Made by a program: the position numbers and the translations under genes
In this document: piece after piece, positions 24,635 to 34,563 of the stretch
Layout: each line of letters opens with the position of its first letter
How positions within the stretch are numbered: position 1 is the stretch's first letter
Source of the DNA: Pararhizobium polonicum
Lineage (GTDB): Bacteria > Pseudomonadota > Alphaproteobacteria > Rhizobiales > Rhizobiaceae
Direction: 5' to 3'
Length of the DNA stretch: 64,000 bases
Assembly: GCF_001687365.1 (NCBI RefSeq)
Contig: NZ_LGLV01000005.1
Location: 62,001-126,000, forward strand
Notes under the pieces: model-generated
The model's input: only the letters and a program-made list of their open reading frames with translations
Told to the model about the DNA's origin: nothing
The model's database searches: none

Positions 24635-25864
24635 ATGTCGATCCATCTTGGCAAGCCGATGCAGATTGCCGTCCTTCTGGCGCTGACGGCGCTATCGCCC
24701 CTTCCAGCCTTCGCCGATGACCATACGGAAACATGGCGGCTGTTCGTCGCCGATCATACCCGGCCGGTGGTGCGGGCGCTGGATGCGGCCAGCGGCAGCG
24801 AGCTCGGCCGGTTCGATCTCGCCGGCTTTGCCGCGCTCTCGCTCAGCGATACCGGCAAGACGGTGTTTGCCGTGCAGGGGGACAAGGACACGGTGCAGGT
24901 GATTTCCTCCGGCATCGTCCTTTCCGATCATGGCGAGCACCGCGATATCGAGGTGTCCGAGCCGAAACTGCTGCCCGGTATGATCAATGGCAGGAAGCCG
25001 GGCCATGTCGTGACCCATGGCGACGATGTGGCCATCTTCTACGATCGCGGCGGCAAGACCGATCTCTTCCAGGAGAGCGCGCTGCTTGACGGCAAGGGCG
25101 ATGCCGCCAGCATCGATACGACAGCGCCGCATCATGGCGTGGCGGTGCCGATGGGCAGGAACATTCTGGTTTCCGTGCCCAATATGGAGGCCGAGGTGAA
25201 GCCGGACGAGCTTCCGCCCCGGCTTGGCCTGCGCGTGGTGGACAGGGCAGGCCGGCAGATCGGCGATATCGCCCCCTGCACGGGGCTGCATGGCGAAGCG
25301 ACATCGGCGCGGCTTGTCGCCTTCGGCTGCCAGGAGGGGGTTCTGGTTGTCCGGCCGGGCGGCATCGACGGGCCGAAGCTTGAGATGATCGCCTATGGCG
25401 ATGATCTGCCGGACGGCAAGGTCTCCACCCTGCTCGGCGGCAGGTCCATGCAGTTCTTTCTCGGCAATTACGGCGAGGACAAGGTCGTGCTGATCGATCC
25501 GGATAGCGCCACACCCTACCATCTCATCGATCTGCCCACCCGCCGCGTCGATTTCATCCTCGATCCGGCCAATGCCCGCAACGCCTATATCCTTACCGAG
25601 GACGGCAAGCTGCATCTGCTCGATACGGTCAGCGGCGAAATCACCCGCTCAGTGGCTGTCACCGAGCCCTACAGCAAGGACGGACATTGGCGCGATCCGC
25701 GCCCACGGCTGGCGGTTGCCGGCGATCGCATCGCCATCACCGACCCGCGCCACAGCCTTGTCCGCATGATCGACAGCGGCACCTTTGCCGAGACCGCGAC
25801 GATCCCCGTCGAAGGCCAGCCCTTTGCCATCGTCGCCGTCGGCGGCTCCGGGGCAACGCACTAA
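24635..25864 (+). CDS. aztD: AztD-like periplasmic zinc metallochaperone
   Basis: 409 residues. A Sec signal (about 1-27, ending PLPAFA) precedes a mature protein starting DDHTETWRLFVADH, followed by a seven-bladed propeller pattern (blade repeats such as AASGSELGRFDLAG). Several His/Asp clusters (LSDHGEHRDIEV, TTAPHHGVAV, HGEATSA) fit the zinc sites of AztD, which delivers Zn2+ to the AztC binding protein of an ABC importer. AGGAG supports the start. No aztABC genes are adjacent, so this copy is an orphan here. Confidence 0.75.
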   Translation: MSIHLGKPMQIAVLLALTALSPLPAFADDHTETWRLFVADHTRPVVRALDAASGSELGRFDLAGFAALSLSDTGKTVFAVQGDKDTVQVISSGIVLSDHGEHRDIEVSEPKLLPGMINGRKPGHVVTHGDDVAIFYDRGGKTDLFQESALLDGKGDAASIDTTAPHHGVAVPMGRNILVSVPNMEAEVKPDELPPRLGLRVVDRAGRQIGDIAPCTGLHGEATSARLVAFGCQEGVLVVRPGGIDGPKLEMIAYGDDLPDGKVSTLLGGRSMQFFLGNYGEDKVVLIDPDSATPYHLIDLPTRRVDFILDPANARNAYILTEDGKLHLLDTVSGEITRSVAVTEPYSKDGHWRDPRPRLAVAGDRIAITDPRHSLVRMIDSGTFAETATIPVEGQPFAIVAVGGSGATH

Positions 25865-25890
25865 TCTTGTATGCTGGCGGCGTGGATGCT

Positions 25891-26850
25891 CTACGCCGCC
25901 AGTTTCAGGCCGATGCCCCATGGGTCAATCAGGGACACGATCTCGCCATTGCGCGTCACCGGGATTTCCAGCTCGTCGAGTTTGGCGATGGCCTTCTGCA
26001 GCTTGGCCGGATCGTTGAAATGCACGGTATAATCGGCAAGGCCGGTCATGTTGGCCTGCCGCTTCGGGGCGCCGCGCGAATTCCAGATATTGGCGCCGAC
26101 ATGGTGATGGTACTTGCCGGACGCAAAGAAGCTGGCGCCGGGATAGGTGGCCATCAGGTCGAGCCCCAGCACATCGCCGAAGAAGGCGTTGGCCTGCGGG
26201 ATATCCGAAACCTGCAGATGGATATGGCCGATCGCGGTGCCGTCGGCCATGCGCTCCCACTTGTCCTTCGGGGCTTCGTCGTACAGCGCCTGCAGGTCGA
26301 GCGGCAGCGTCGCCATCTTGATCATGCCGTCATCGACATATTTCCATTCGGCGCGCGGCCGGTCGCGATAGACCTCGATGCCGTTGCCTTCGGGGTCGCC
26401 GAGATAGATCGCTTCCGAGACCAGATGGTCGGAGGCGCCCTGCAAAGGCACGTTGTTATGGGCGATATGGGCCAGCCAGCGGCCAAGCTCGGTGCGGTCG
26501 GGAACCAGAAATGCCGTGTGGAACAGGCCCGGCGCGTTGCGCGGCGCAGTCGCGGCATTGCCTTCCGTCGTCAGCGTCAGAAGCGGCCGGCCGGCAACGC
26601 CGAGTGTTTCGCCGCTTGCCGTCTTTTCGATCGGCGAAAGCCCCATGATCGTCTGGTACCACGATGAGACCATCGGCAGGTCGCGCACCACCAGATGCGA
26701 GTGATCGACATAGGCGGGCATGCGGATGGCGTGGGTGGCGGCTTGCTCGGTCATATCAGGGCTTTCTGCCTTGGCTGTGGTCGCTGCGGCTCCGGTCACC
26801 AGGGCCGTTGCCGAAAACTTCATGAACGTGCGTCTGTCGAGGCCGGTCAT
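25891..26850 (-). CDS. VOC-family dioxygenase/glyoxalase with twin-arginine signal
   Basis: 319 residues. The N terminus DRRTFMKFSATALVTG is a twin-arginine signal, so the protein is predicted to be exported folded. Two VOC units follow (about 48-165 and 200-315), with metal-ligand segments DHSHLVVRDL, DPEGNGIEVYRDR and GHIHLQVSDI, as in CatE-type catechol-2,3-dioxygenases. Most relatives are cytosolic, so the signal is unusual. GGGAG precedes the ATG. Substrate unknown. Confidence 0.8.
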   Translation of the reverse strand: MTGLDRRTFMKFSATALVTGAAATTAKAESPDMTEQAATHAIRMPAYVDHSHLVVRDLPMVSSWYQTIMGLSPIEKTASGETLGVAGRPLLTLTTEGNAATAPRNAPGLFHTAFLVPDRTELGRWLAHIAHNNVPLQGASDHLVSEAIYLGDPEGNGIEVYRDRPRAEWKYVDDGMIKMATLPLDLQALYDEAPKDKWERMADGTAIGHIHLQVSDIPQANAFFGDVLGLDLMATYPGASFFASGKYHHHVGANIWNSRGAPKRQANMTGLADYTVHFNDPAKLQKAIAKLDELEIPVTRNGEIVSLIDPWGIGLKLAA

Positions 26851-27104
26851 GGCGCGCTCCCGTTGAATGCTGTTGCCAACCTATATGACGCGCGTGTGGC
26901 GTTCACGGTAGGTGCCGTATTGAGGATGTACTGTTCTCCCTTCGTTGACAATCGTGTGCACGCGGCATGGCAGGCTGTGACTTTTCCATCGGCATACCTA
27001 TATTGTATCAAGCCACGCAAGACAGCGAGGGTTGGTGAAGACAACGGCCCCCGTGGCGGAATATCCCGCCTCCTGGCTGGCGTGGCGAACCCGAGGAGAC
27101 CGTC

Positions 27105-27527
27105 ATGTATTCGAAAATCATCGTCCCGATTGCCATGGACCAGCTGGAGCACGGCGAGAAAGTGCTGGAGCGCGCCCAGTCGCTGCTCGACGACGGCGGC
27201 GAGATTATTCTTCTCAATGTCGTCGAGGATCTGAACGCCTATGCGCAAGGCTATATGATCGTCGATTTTCCGCTGGAAATGATCGAGGCCTCGCGTGCGC
27301 ATGCCAAGAAGACGCTGACCGACCTGATGGAAAAACATGGCATCAACGGCCATGTCGAAATCCGCATCGGCGGGGCGGCGGGCGTGATCAACGCCTTTGC
27401 CGAGGAGGTAAACGGCGATCTGGTGATCATCGCCTCGCACCGGCCGGGGCTGATCGACTATTTCATCGGCTCGACCGCCAGCCGTGTCGCCAGCCATTGC
27501 AAATGTGCGGTGCTGATCGACCGCTGA
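27105..27527 (+). CDS. universal stress protein (UspA family)
   Basis: 140 residues, single Usp domain: MYSKIIVPIAMDQLEHGEKVLERAQ at the start and VIIASHRPGLIDYFIGSTASRVASHCKCAVLIDR at the end. The usual nucleotide loop G-2x-G-9x-G-S/T appears as H-R-P-G..IGSTASRV, so ATP binding is possible. GAGGAG lies 7 nt before the start. Confidence 0.9.
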   Translation: MYSKIIVPIAMDQLEHGEKVLERAQSLLDDGGEIILLNVVEDLNAYAQGYMIVDFPLEMIEASRAHAKKTLTDLMEKHGINGHVEIRIGGAAGVINAFAEEVNGDLVIIASHRPGLIDYFIGSTASRVASHCKCAVLIDR

Positions 27528-27595
27528 TACGGCCAATCAGCCGGCGATGCGTTCGGGCCGGGCCCCACCGTGTCTCTGCCGCGCCGTGGCGGCAG

Positions 27596-27670
27596 GGCCG
27601 TCTCGCGGCCACGGCCATATTGCCGTGGCGAACGGCCCATGACCCGCTTGAACGCCGTGCTGAAACACAC
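27596..27670 (-). pseudogene. remnant of an AraC-family regulator (last helix-turn-helix)
   Basis: The minus-strand frame reads CFSTAFKRVMGRSPRQYGRG, which is the C-terminal recognition end of AraC regulators (..F.RAFKR..G.SPR.YR). Nothing recognisable lies upstream on that strand, so only about 25 codons of the gene survive. It is the decayed end of a lost regulator. Confidence 0.5.
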
Positions 27671-27866
27671 CGTTTTGCATCGTTCTCAGGCGAAATGTCA
27701 GTCTGTCGCAATTCTTTATTTTTGCGGCCCTGTTTCCGCCCTTAACCCTGTGTCAAATTGCCGTGCCTCTGAGGCTTGCCGTAGCTCCACGTTGCCGGCA
27801 GACTGCGGCGGGTCTGCCGGCAAGCGCCGCCGGGCCGGAATTGAAGTGAAGCATCGAGAGGCTGTC

Positions 27867-28526
27867 TTGGAGATCAAGGGCATCAAGTGGAATTACGATC
27901 GCTCTGAACTGATCGCCGATGGCGTCGTTCATGGGGTCGGTCTTGCCTTCGCGCTGATCGGCGTCACCGCGCTGATCTTCTATGCCAGCGTCTGGAGCAC
28001 GTCGGGACAGCTGGTGGCCGCCTGGATCTACGGCGCCGGGCTGGTGGCGACGCTGTCGATCTCCTTCCTCTACAATCTCTATCCGGTATCGCGCACCAAA
28101 TGGTTCCTGCGCCGGTTCGACCATTCCTCGATCTTCGTGCTGATCGCCGCCACCTATACGCCCTTCCTGCAGCGCGGCTGGGACGATCCCTATCTGTTCG
28201 GCATGCTGATCGGCATCTGGTCGATCGCCATTGTCGGCGTGCTGATCAAATGCGTCTTTCCCGGCCGGTTCGACAAGCTGGCGATCCTGCTCTATCTCGC
28301 CATGGGCTGGAGCGGCGTCTTTGCCGCCGGTCCGCTGCTGTCGGAGCTGACGGAAACGACACTGGTGCTGATCGTGATCGGCGGCGTCATCTATTCCTGC
28401 GGCGTGATCTTCCATGTATGGGAAAAGCTGCGCTACCAGAACGCCATCTGGCACGGCTTCGTCGTCACCGCCGCTGCCGTCCACTATTCCGCCGTTCTCG
28501 CCTGCATCAGTAGCGCCACGACCTGA
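27867..28526 (+). CDS. PAQR / hemolysin III family membrane protein
   Basis: 219 residues from TTG 27867, with GAGAGG 5 nt upstream; a GTG at 27846 is an alternative. Seven transmembrane helices. Family hallmarks: ELIADGVVHGVGLAFALIG, RRFDHSSIFVLIAATYTPF (Asp/His/Ser metal-site helix) and the final HGFVVTAAAVHYSAVL. The bacterial PAQR family may be metal-dependent hydrolases; cytolytic activity is not established. Confidence 0.85.
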   Translation: MEIKGIKWNYDRSELIADGVVHGVGLAFALIGVTALIFYASVWSTSGQLVAAWIYGAGLVATLSISFLYNLYPVSRTKWFLRRFDHSSIFVLIAATYTPFLQRGWDDPYLFGMLIGIWSIAIVGVLIKCVFPGRFDKLAILLYLAMGWSGVFAAGPLLSELTETTLVLIVIGGVIYSCGVIFHVWEKLRYQNAIWHGFVVTAAAVHYSAVLACISSATT

Positions 28527-28724
28527 CCGCCTGATTTTTCGAACGCGACGGGGTGCCGTTGTGGCCGGCGGTATCCGTTTCGCGCAGCCCCCGGCGGCGC
28601 CCGCCTGCATCCTTTCGCAGGTCGCAGCGTTTCTCAAGAGCATCTCCTGCTGACAGCTTGCCGTACATAACCACAGAGAGCATCGCTTCCCGCGTTTCAA
28701 CCCGTTAACGAACTATTAGCAATT

Positions 28725-28754
28725 TTGACACGCCCTCGAAAAAATCGCTATGCT
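28725..28754 (+). promoter_or_regulatory. sigma-70-like promoter
   Basis: TTGACA (28725-28730), 18-bp spacer, TATGCT (28749-28754), 40 bp before the start of the 28795 gene. Confidence 0.55.
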
Positions 28755-28794
28755 GGGTCAAACGGTGGAAAAACAACGCCGGGATGGAGGAAGA

Positions 28795-29079
28795 ATGTCA
28801 GAGCAAGGCAATTCCGCAAGCCGCAACGGCACAAGCCGGCGTCAGGATTCCGGTGGGCGTGGGGATTATGGCGTCGACGACAGGGGCGTTCCCCTGTGGA
28901 GCGAGGCCGATGCGGCGGAGACGTCTGGCCGCAACTGGTCGATCATCCTTGTCTTCGCCTTCGTGCCGCTGATGGCGCTGATCGTGCTGGCGCTCTGTGT
29001 CTACGCCCTGTTTACCCATGTCTTCGGCACGCCGCAGGCGCCGGAGACGGTGATCGAAAGCACCCATCAGCCATCCTGA
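28795..29079 (+). CDS. small single-pass membrane protein of unknown function
   Basis: 94 residues from ATG 28795 with GGAGGAAG directly upstream. Residues 1-45 are hydrophilic (Ser/Arg/Gly/Asp-rich, probably cytoplasmic and disordered), then one membrane helix (WSIILVFAFVPLMALIVLAL) and a short tail. No family recognised; the good ribosome site and promoter argue that it is real. Confidence 0.65.
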   Translation: MSEQGNSASRNGTSRRQDSGGRGDYGVDDRGVPLWSEADAAETSGRNWSIILVFAFVPLMALIVLALCVYALFTHVFGTPQAPETVIESTHQPS

Positions 29080-29144
29080 ATGGCCGCCGGCGCGGTGTCC
29101 TGTCCGCGCCCGGCCGGCATCATTCTGTTCGCCCGCTTATGCCG

Positions 29145-29178
29145 GCTCGCCAATCATTCCTGCTCGCCAATCATTCCT
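29145..29178. repeat. 17-bp perfect tandem duplication at the msrB 3' end
   Basis: GCTCGCCAATCATTCCT occurs twice in tandem (29145-29161, 29162-29178). The second unit spans the msrB stop codon, so the duplication only adds sequence behind the gene. Confidence 0.75.
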
Positions 29179-29578
29179 GCTCGAATGTCAGCGCGACGCC
29201 GTTCATGCAGTAGCGCAGGCCGGTCGGCGGCGGACCGTCGGGAAAGACATGGCCGAGATGCGCATCGCAATCGGCACAGCGGATTTCCGTCCGGCTCATG
29301 CCGTAGGAGTTGTCGTGATGCTTCACCACCGCGTCACTGGAAATCGGCTCGTAGAAGCTCGGCCAGCCGGTGCCGGAATTGAACTTTGCCTGTGAGCGAT
29401 AGAGCGGCCGGTTGCAGCAGACGCAGTGATAGACACCCTTCTTGCTGAGATCGAAATCCGGGCTGGAAAAGGCGCGCTCGGTGCCGTGCTGGCGGGTGAT
29501 GCGGTACTGGTCCGGCGTCAGCTGTTCGCGCCATTCCGCATCGGTCTTGATCACTTTCAAGGTGCTGGTGTCGTTCAT
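29171..29578 (-). CDS. msrB: peptide-methionine (R)-S-oxide reductase
   Basis: 135 residues from ATG 29578 (GAGGAGAG upstream). The MsrB zinc Cys pairs are C52/C55 and C101/C104, the catalytic Cys is C124 in [10 protein letters not shown], and the substrate pocket [10 protein letters not shown] is intact. It reduces methionine-R-sulfoxide in oxidised proteins with thioredoxin. A longer upstream frame exists but lacks conservation. Confidence 0.93.
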   Translation of the reverse strand: MNDTSTLKVIKTDAEWREQLTPDQYRITRQHGTERAFSSPDFDLSKKGVYHCVCCNRPLYRSQAKFNSGTGWPSFYEPISSDAVVKHHDNSYGMSRTEIRCADCDAHLGHVFPDGPPPTGLRYCMNGVALTFEQE

Positions 29579-29844
29579 CGGTCTCTCCTCGAGTTTCAGC
29601 AGATATAGGAAGGAGTTCGGCATCCGGCAATCGCCGTTTGAGCCCCGGAGCCTTTCGATATCAAATTAGCCTGTCGTGGCGGAAGCCGCCGTCCTGAGCC
29701 TGGGATGGCTCCCTATAATCTGTATATCCTTGCCCAACCTTGAGTTTACCTGTCGCTTGGCTTATCCCGAAGAACAGCCACGGCATCGGCCGCTGGCAGG
29801 CCCGTTTTGCGCTGCTGCAACATGAGAAAGGAACGACCGGACCG

Positions 29845-32205
29845 ATGAATGTCACCGATCTGACATTTCTGGCCCTCTGCCTTCCTTTCCTGGGCGCGCT
29901 TGTCGCCCCCTGGCTGACACGGGCGCTCGGCCACAACGCCGCCTGGGTGCTGGCCCTCATTCCCGTTGCGGTCTTCCTGCATTTTACCGGGTTTTCGGCT
30001 GAGATCGCCAACGGCGGCACCGTCACCGGCGGCTATGCCTGGGTGCCGTCTTTCGATGTCCGCTTTTCCTGGCTGATCGACGGGCTGTCGTTGACCTTCA
30101 TCCTGTTGATTTCCGGCATCGGCGCGCTGATCGTGCTTTATGCCGGCGGTTACCTCAAGGGCCATCCGCATCAGGGCCGGTTCTTCTCGTTCCTGCTGAT
30201 GTTCATGGGCTCGATGCTCGGGCTGGTGGCTTCCGACAGTTTCCTGATGCTGTTCGTCTTCTGGGAGCTGACCTCGATCACCTCCTTCCTGCTGATCGGC
30301 TTCGATCATCAGCGTGAAGCGGCCCGCCGTGCGGCGTTCCAGGCGTTGGTCGTCACCGGCGGCGGCGGCCTGTTCCTGCTCGCCGGTCTGATCGTGCTGT
30401 GGAATATCTCCGGCGTCGCCCAGTTTTCAGGCCTGGCGTCGCTCGGCCCGCTGGTCAAGGCCAGCCCGCTCTATCTTGCCGCCCTGATCCTCGTGCTTGG
30501 CGGCGCCTTTACCAAATCGGCGCAGTTCCCATTCCATTTCTGGCTGCCGAACGCCATGGAAGCGCCGACGCCGGTGTCCGCCTATCTGCATTCGGCCACC
30601 ATGGTGAAGGCCGGCGTCTACCTGCTGATGCGGCTCAACCCCGTGCTCGGCGGAACGGTGGAATGGCAGATCATCCTGCCGGTGTTCGGCGCGGCAACCC
30701 TTCTCATCGGTGCGCTGCTGGCGGTGCGCCAGACCGACCTCAAGCTGATGCTCGCCTATACGACGATGTCGTCGCTCGGCCTTCTGGTAATGCTGACCGG
30801 CTTTGGCGCGCCTTACGCGATCGAGGCGGCGGTGCTTTATCTCGTGGCGCATTCGCTGTTCAAGGGCGCGCTGTTCATGGTCGCCGGCGTCATCGATCAC
30901 GAAACGGGCACGCGCGACGTCACCCGGCTGGGTGGCCTGCGCTCGGCGATGCCGCTGACCTTCGCGATCGCGCAGGCCGCCGCAATCTCGATGGGCGGCC
31001 TGCCGCCGTTCTTCGGCTTCCTCGCCAAGGAGGAGGTTTATGCCGCACTCTCGGTCTTCGATCCGCGTTCGATCGCCTTTGCAGCGCTTGCCGTTATCGG
31101 CAATGCCCTGATGTTCGCCATCGCCTTTGCCGTGGCGCTGAAGCCGTTTATCGGACAACCCGTCGCGACCCCGAAGCATGCGCATGAAGCGCCGCTGCTG
31201 CTCTGGCTTGGCCCCGCCGTGCTGGCGCTTGCCGGACTTGCCGCCGCCGTGCTGTCGGGCACCGTCCATGCGCTGATCTCGTCGCCGATGGCTTCGGCGA
31301 TTGCCGGCGAAGCGCGCACCGTCACCCTATCGCTCGAACCGCATCTCGGCGTGCCGCTCGCCCTCTCGGCGCTCACCGTCGCTGCCGGTATCGGTTTCTA
31401 TCTCGGTCTTGCGCGCCTTCGGGCCGGTATCGCAGCGGTTCTCACGGCCATCGGCTGGGGGCCGGATCGTGGTTTCGACCAAGCAATCCGCGGCCTGCTT
31501 CGCCTGTCCTTTGCCGTGACGCGGCGGCTGCAGAACGGCAGGCTCGACACCTATATGACCATGACCTTCGTGATGGTGGCCGTCGTCCTGCTGGTGCCGC
31601 CGTTCCTGTTCGGCGAGCTGGCCCGGCCGCCGATCTTCCCGTCCATTCCGCTGCATGAACTCGCCATCATGGCCATTGCGGTGATCGGGCTTGTCGCGGT
31701 TCTTCTCGCCAAGGACCGGCTGACGGCGATCGTCTCGCTGGGTATCCAGGGTTTCTCGGTCGCGGTCATCTTCCTGCTCTATGGGGCACCGGACCTCGCC
31801 TTCACCCAGTTCATGATCGAAACGCTGGCCGTCGTCATCCTGGCGCTGGTGATGACGCGGCTGCGGCTGTCGCCGTCCGACCGCCGCCCGCTGCGCCAGA
31901 CCCTGCCGGATGCGGCCATCGCGCTTGCCTGCGGGCTCGGCGTCACGTTGCTGCTGCTCAAGGTGACGCAAGGGCCGTTCAACACCGCGCTCACCGATTT
32001 CTTCAACCAGTATTCGAAGACCATCGCCCATGGCGGCAATGTCGTGAACGTCATCATCGTCGATTTCCGCGGCACCGATACGCTGGGCGAGATCGCCGTG
32101 GTGATGATCGCAGGCCTCGCCGTGCTGTCGCTGGTGCGGCTGCGGGCTGGCTCGATGCGGCGCATCGCCGACAATGATCCGGACACGGAGGAGGCCGGCC
32201 GATGA
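29845..32205 (+). CDS. mnhA: Mrp/Pha Na+(K+)/H+ antiporter subunit A
   Basis: 786 residues from ATG 29845. About 20 transmembrane helices. The N-terminal two thirds is NuoL/ND5-like ([47 protein letters not shown], the proton-path Lys/His segment). The C-terminal third is the MrpA-specific domain ending in [17 protein letters not shown]. It forms the core of the multi-subunit Mrp complex that exports Na+ or K+ using the proton gradient. TATAAT at 29714-29719 may be the operon promoter. The stop overlaps mnhB. Confidence 0.93.
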   Translation: MNVTDLTFLALCLPFLGALVAPWLTRALGHNAAWVLALIPVAVFLHFTGFSAEIANGGTVTGGYAWVPSFDVRFSWLIDGLSLTFILLISGIGALIVLYAGGYLKGHPHQGRFFSFLLMFMGSMLGLVASDSFLMLFVFWELTSITSFLLIGFDHQREAARRAAFQALVVTGGGGLFLLAGLIVLWNISGVAQFSGLASLGPLVKASPLYLAALILVLGGAFTKSAQFPFHFWLPNAMEAPTPVSAYLHSATMVKAGVYLLMRLNPVLGGTVEWQIILPVFGAATLLIGALLAVRQTDLKLMLAYTTMSSLGLLVMLTGFGAPYAIEAAVLYLVAHSLFKGALFMVAGVIDHETGTRDVTRLGGLRSAMPLTFAIAQAAAISMGGLPPFFGFLAKEEVYAALSVFDPRSIAFAALAVIGNALMFAIAFAVALKPFIGQPVATPKHAHEAPLLLWLGPAVLALAGLAAAVLSGTVHALISSPMASAIAGEARTVTLSLEPHLGVPLALSALTVAAGIGFYLGLARLRAGIAAVLTAIGWGPDRGFDQAIRGLLRLSFAVTRRLQNGRLDTYMTMTFVMVAVVLLVPPFLFGELARPPIFPSIPLHELAIMAIAVIGLVAVLLAKDRLTAIVSLGIQGFSVAVIFLLYGAPDLAFTQFMIETLAVVILALVMTRLRLSPSDRRPLRQTLPDAAIALACGLGVTLLLLKVTQGPFNTALTDFFNQYSKTIAHGGNVVNVIIVDFRGTDTLGEIAVVMIAGLAVLSLVRLRAGSMRRIADNDPDTEEAGR

Positions 32206-32621
32206 AATCGCTGATCTTGCGCACCGCCGCCCCGCCGATCGTCGGCGTCATGCTGCTGTTTTCGATCTTCGTGCTTCTGCGCGGCCATAACGAGCCGGGC
32301 GGCGGCTTCATCGGCGGGCTGATCGCCGTTGCCGCCTTGTCGATCTACGGCATTGCCTTTGGCGTCGAAACCGTGCGCCGGGCGATCGTCTTTCATCCGC
32401 TGGCGATATCGGGGGCGGGGCTGCTGCTGGCAACGCTGTCGGGCCTGCTGTCGATGCTGTTCCATGTGCCGTTCATGTCCGGGCTCTGGGCCTATCCGGT
32501 GATTCTGGGCGAGGAGGTGCCGCTGTCGAGCGTCATGACCTTCGATATCGGCGTCTATCTGGTCGTCGTCGGCGCGGTCACCTCCATCGCCCTGTCGCTC
32601 GAGGAAAGGGGAGAGGATTGA
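32202..32621 (+). CDS. mnhB: Mrp antiporter subunit B
   Basis: 139 residues, four transmembrane helices; hallmark [28 protein letters not shown]. Overlaps mnhA (4 bp) and mnhC (4 bp). A separate B gene marks this as the seven-gene (group 1) Mrp type rather than the fused six-gene form. Confidence 0.92.
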   Translation: MKSLILRTAAPPIVGVMLLFSIFVLLRGHNEPGGGFIGGLIAVAALSIYGIAFGVETVRRAIVFHPLAISGAGLLLATLSGLLSMLFHVPFMSGLWAYPVILGEEVPLSSVMTFDIGVYLVVVGAVTSIALSLEERGED

Positions 32622-32998
32622 TGGAACCGGTTTTCGCCGTTCTCACCGGTATTTTCCTCGCGGTCGCCGTCTATCTGCTGCTGTCGAAATTCATCATCCG
32701 CATGCTGCTCGGCGTCGCCATTCTCGGCAATGCCGTCAATCTGCTGATCTTCACCAGCGGCCGCATCCTGCGCGAGGTGCCGCCGGTCATCGGTGCCGGG
32801 CTCGACGTGCCCGCCGGGCCGACCGCCAATCCGCTGCCGCAGGCACTGATCCTGACGGCAATCGTCATTTCCTTCTCGTTCTTCGCCTTCCTGCTGGTGC
32901 TCTCCTGGCGGGCCTATAGCGGCCTTGGAACCGACAACACCGACGCGATGCGCGTGGCCGAGCCGGACGATGCCCGGCTGCCGCCGCTTGGATACTGA
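32618..32998 (+). CDS. mnhC: Mrp antiporter subunit C (NuoK-like)
   Basis: 126 residues, three transmembrane helices with the NuoK-like signature [11 protein letters not shown] and [15 protein letters not shown]-like segment (here [15 protein letters not shown]). Small subunit equivalent to complex I NuoK. Overlaps mnhB and precedes mnhD by 5 bp. Confidence 0.92.
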   Translation: MMEPVFAVLTGIFLAVAVYLLLSKFIIRMLLGVAILGNAVNLLIFTSGRILREVPPVIGAGLDVPAGPTANPLPQALILTAIVISFSFFAFLLVLSWRAYSGLGTDNTDAMRVAEPDDARLPPLGY

Positions 32999-33003
32999 CA
33001 GAC

Positions 33004-34563
33004 ATGGCCGCTTCCTCCTCTCCCGCCGATCTCTCCGCAGCGCTGGTCCTCCAGCCGGTGGCAGCACTCGACTGGCTGGTGATCCTGCCGGTCGCGTGGT
33101 GCATCGGCATTGGCGCCGTGCTGATGATGGTCCGCCACAGGGGATGGCTCCACCCGCTGATCGCCGTGGCCGCCCTTGCCGTTCTCGTCGGGCTCGATGC
33201 CGCGCTGTTGTGGCATGTGGCCGGAAACGGCCCGGTGACGATGGTCATGGGCCGCTGGCTGCCGCCCTTCGGCATCGCCTTCACGGTCGACCTGACCGGC
33301 GCGCTGTTTGCTCTCACCGCCGCGGTCGTGGCGCTCGCAGGCGCTGTCGCTGCCATCGACGATATCAATGCCAGCGGCCGGCGCTATGGCTTCTATCCCT
33401 TCCTGATGCTGTTGATGGCGGGCGTCAGCGGCGCCTTCCTGACCGGCGATATCTTCAATCTCTATGTCTGGTTCGAGGTGCTGCTGATCTCGTCCTTCGG
33501 GCTGCTGGTGCTCGGCAGCGAGCGCGAGCAGATCGACGGGGCGGTGAAATACGGCTTCCTCAACCTGGTCGCCACCACGCTGTTCCTGATCGCCACCGGC
33601 TATCTCTACGGCATCTTCGGCACGCTCAACATGGCCGATATCGCCCGCAAGGCACCGGGCCTGCGCGACACCGCGCCGCTGGTGACGCTGACGGGCCTCT
33701 ACATTCTCGCCTTCGCGATGAAGGCGGCGGCCTTCCCGGTGAATTTCTGGCTGCCCGCCTCCTATCACACGCCGCGCATCGTCGTCTCCGCGCTGTTTGC
33801 CGGCCTGCTCACCAAGGTCGGCATCTATGCGCTGATCCGCGTCTGCGTCATGCTGTTTCCGTTTGCGCGCGAGCAGTTGAGCCTCGTCATCGCCATCGTT
33901 GCCGCACTGACCATGCTGACCGGCGCACTTGGGAGCCTGGCGCAGACCGATACCCGCCGCCTGCTCGGCTATCTCGTCATCTCCGGCATCGGCGCCATGC
34001 TGGCCGGTATTGCCATCGGCGGGGCGGATGCCATCGGCGGCGCGATCTTCTATGCGCTGCATTCCATGCTGGTGATGACCGCGCTCTATCTGGCGGTCGG
34101 GCTTGCCGCCCGGCTCGGTGGCGGTTTTTCGCTGAGCACCCTCGGCGGGCTTTACCGGGGGCATGCGCTGTTTGCCGCGCTGTCGCTGATGCTGTTCTTC
34201 TCGGTCTCCGGCCTGCCGCCGTTCTCCGGCTTCTGGCCGAAGGTGATGCTGGTCAAGGCAGCGCTCGACAGCGGTGCCGGCTGGCTGGCGGGCGCCCTGC
34301 TGCTCACCGGCTTCCTGACGATGATCGCCACCGGCCGGGTGTTCCTGCTCGCCTACTGGCGGCCCGCGCCGGAAGGTCAAGCCGTGCAGCAGGCGGCCTT
34401 GCCGGTCACGGCCCTGTTGCCGCTGCTGGTAATGACGGCGCTGAGCGTCCTCATCGGTCTTTTCCCCGAAACCCTGCTGGCCCTGATCAAGACCGCCGCC
34501 TTGACGCTCGATGCGCCGTCGGCCTATCTGAATTCCGTCTTTCCGGCGGGGAGCGCGCCATGA
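33004..34563 (+). CDS. mnhD: Mrp antiporter subunit D (NuoM/N-like)
   Basis: 519 residues, about 14 helices. NuoN/M-like core with YVWFEVLLISSFGLLVLG, AFPVNFWLPASYHTPRIVVSALFAGLLTKVGIYALIR (Lys in the proton channel) and SGLPPFSGFWPKVML. Second antiporter-like subunit of the complex. Stop overlaps mnhE start (ATG 34560). Confidence 0.92.
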   Translation: MAASSSPADLSAALVLQPVAALDWLVILPVAWCIGIGAVLMMVRHRGWLHPLIAVAALAVLVGLDAALLWHVAGNGPVTMVMGRWLPPFGIAFTVDLTGALFALTAAVVALAGAVAAIDDINASGRRYGFYPFLMLLMAGVSGAFLTGDIFNLYVWFEVLLISSFGLLVLGSEREQIDGAVKYGFLNLVATTLFLIATGYLYGIFGTLNMADIARKAPGLRDTAPLVTLTGLYILAFAMKAAAFPVNFWLPASYHTPRIVVSALFAGLLTKVGIYALIRVCVMLFPFAREQLSLVIAIVAALTMLTGALGSLAQTDTRRLLGYLVISGIGAMLAGIAIGGADAIGGAIFYALHSMLVMTALYLAVGLAARLGGGFSLSTLGGLYRGHALFAALSLMLFFSVSGLPPFSGFWPKVMLVKAALDSGAGWLAGALLLTGFLTMIATGRVFLLAYWRPAPEGQAVQQAALPVTALLPLLVMTALSVLIGLFPETLLALIKTAALTLDAPSAYLNSVFPAGSAP

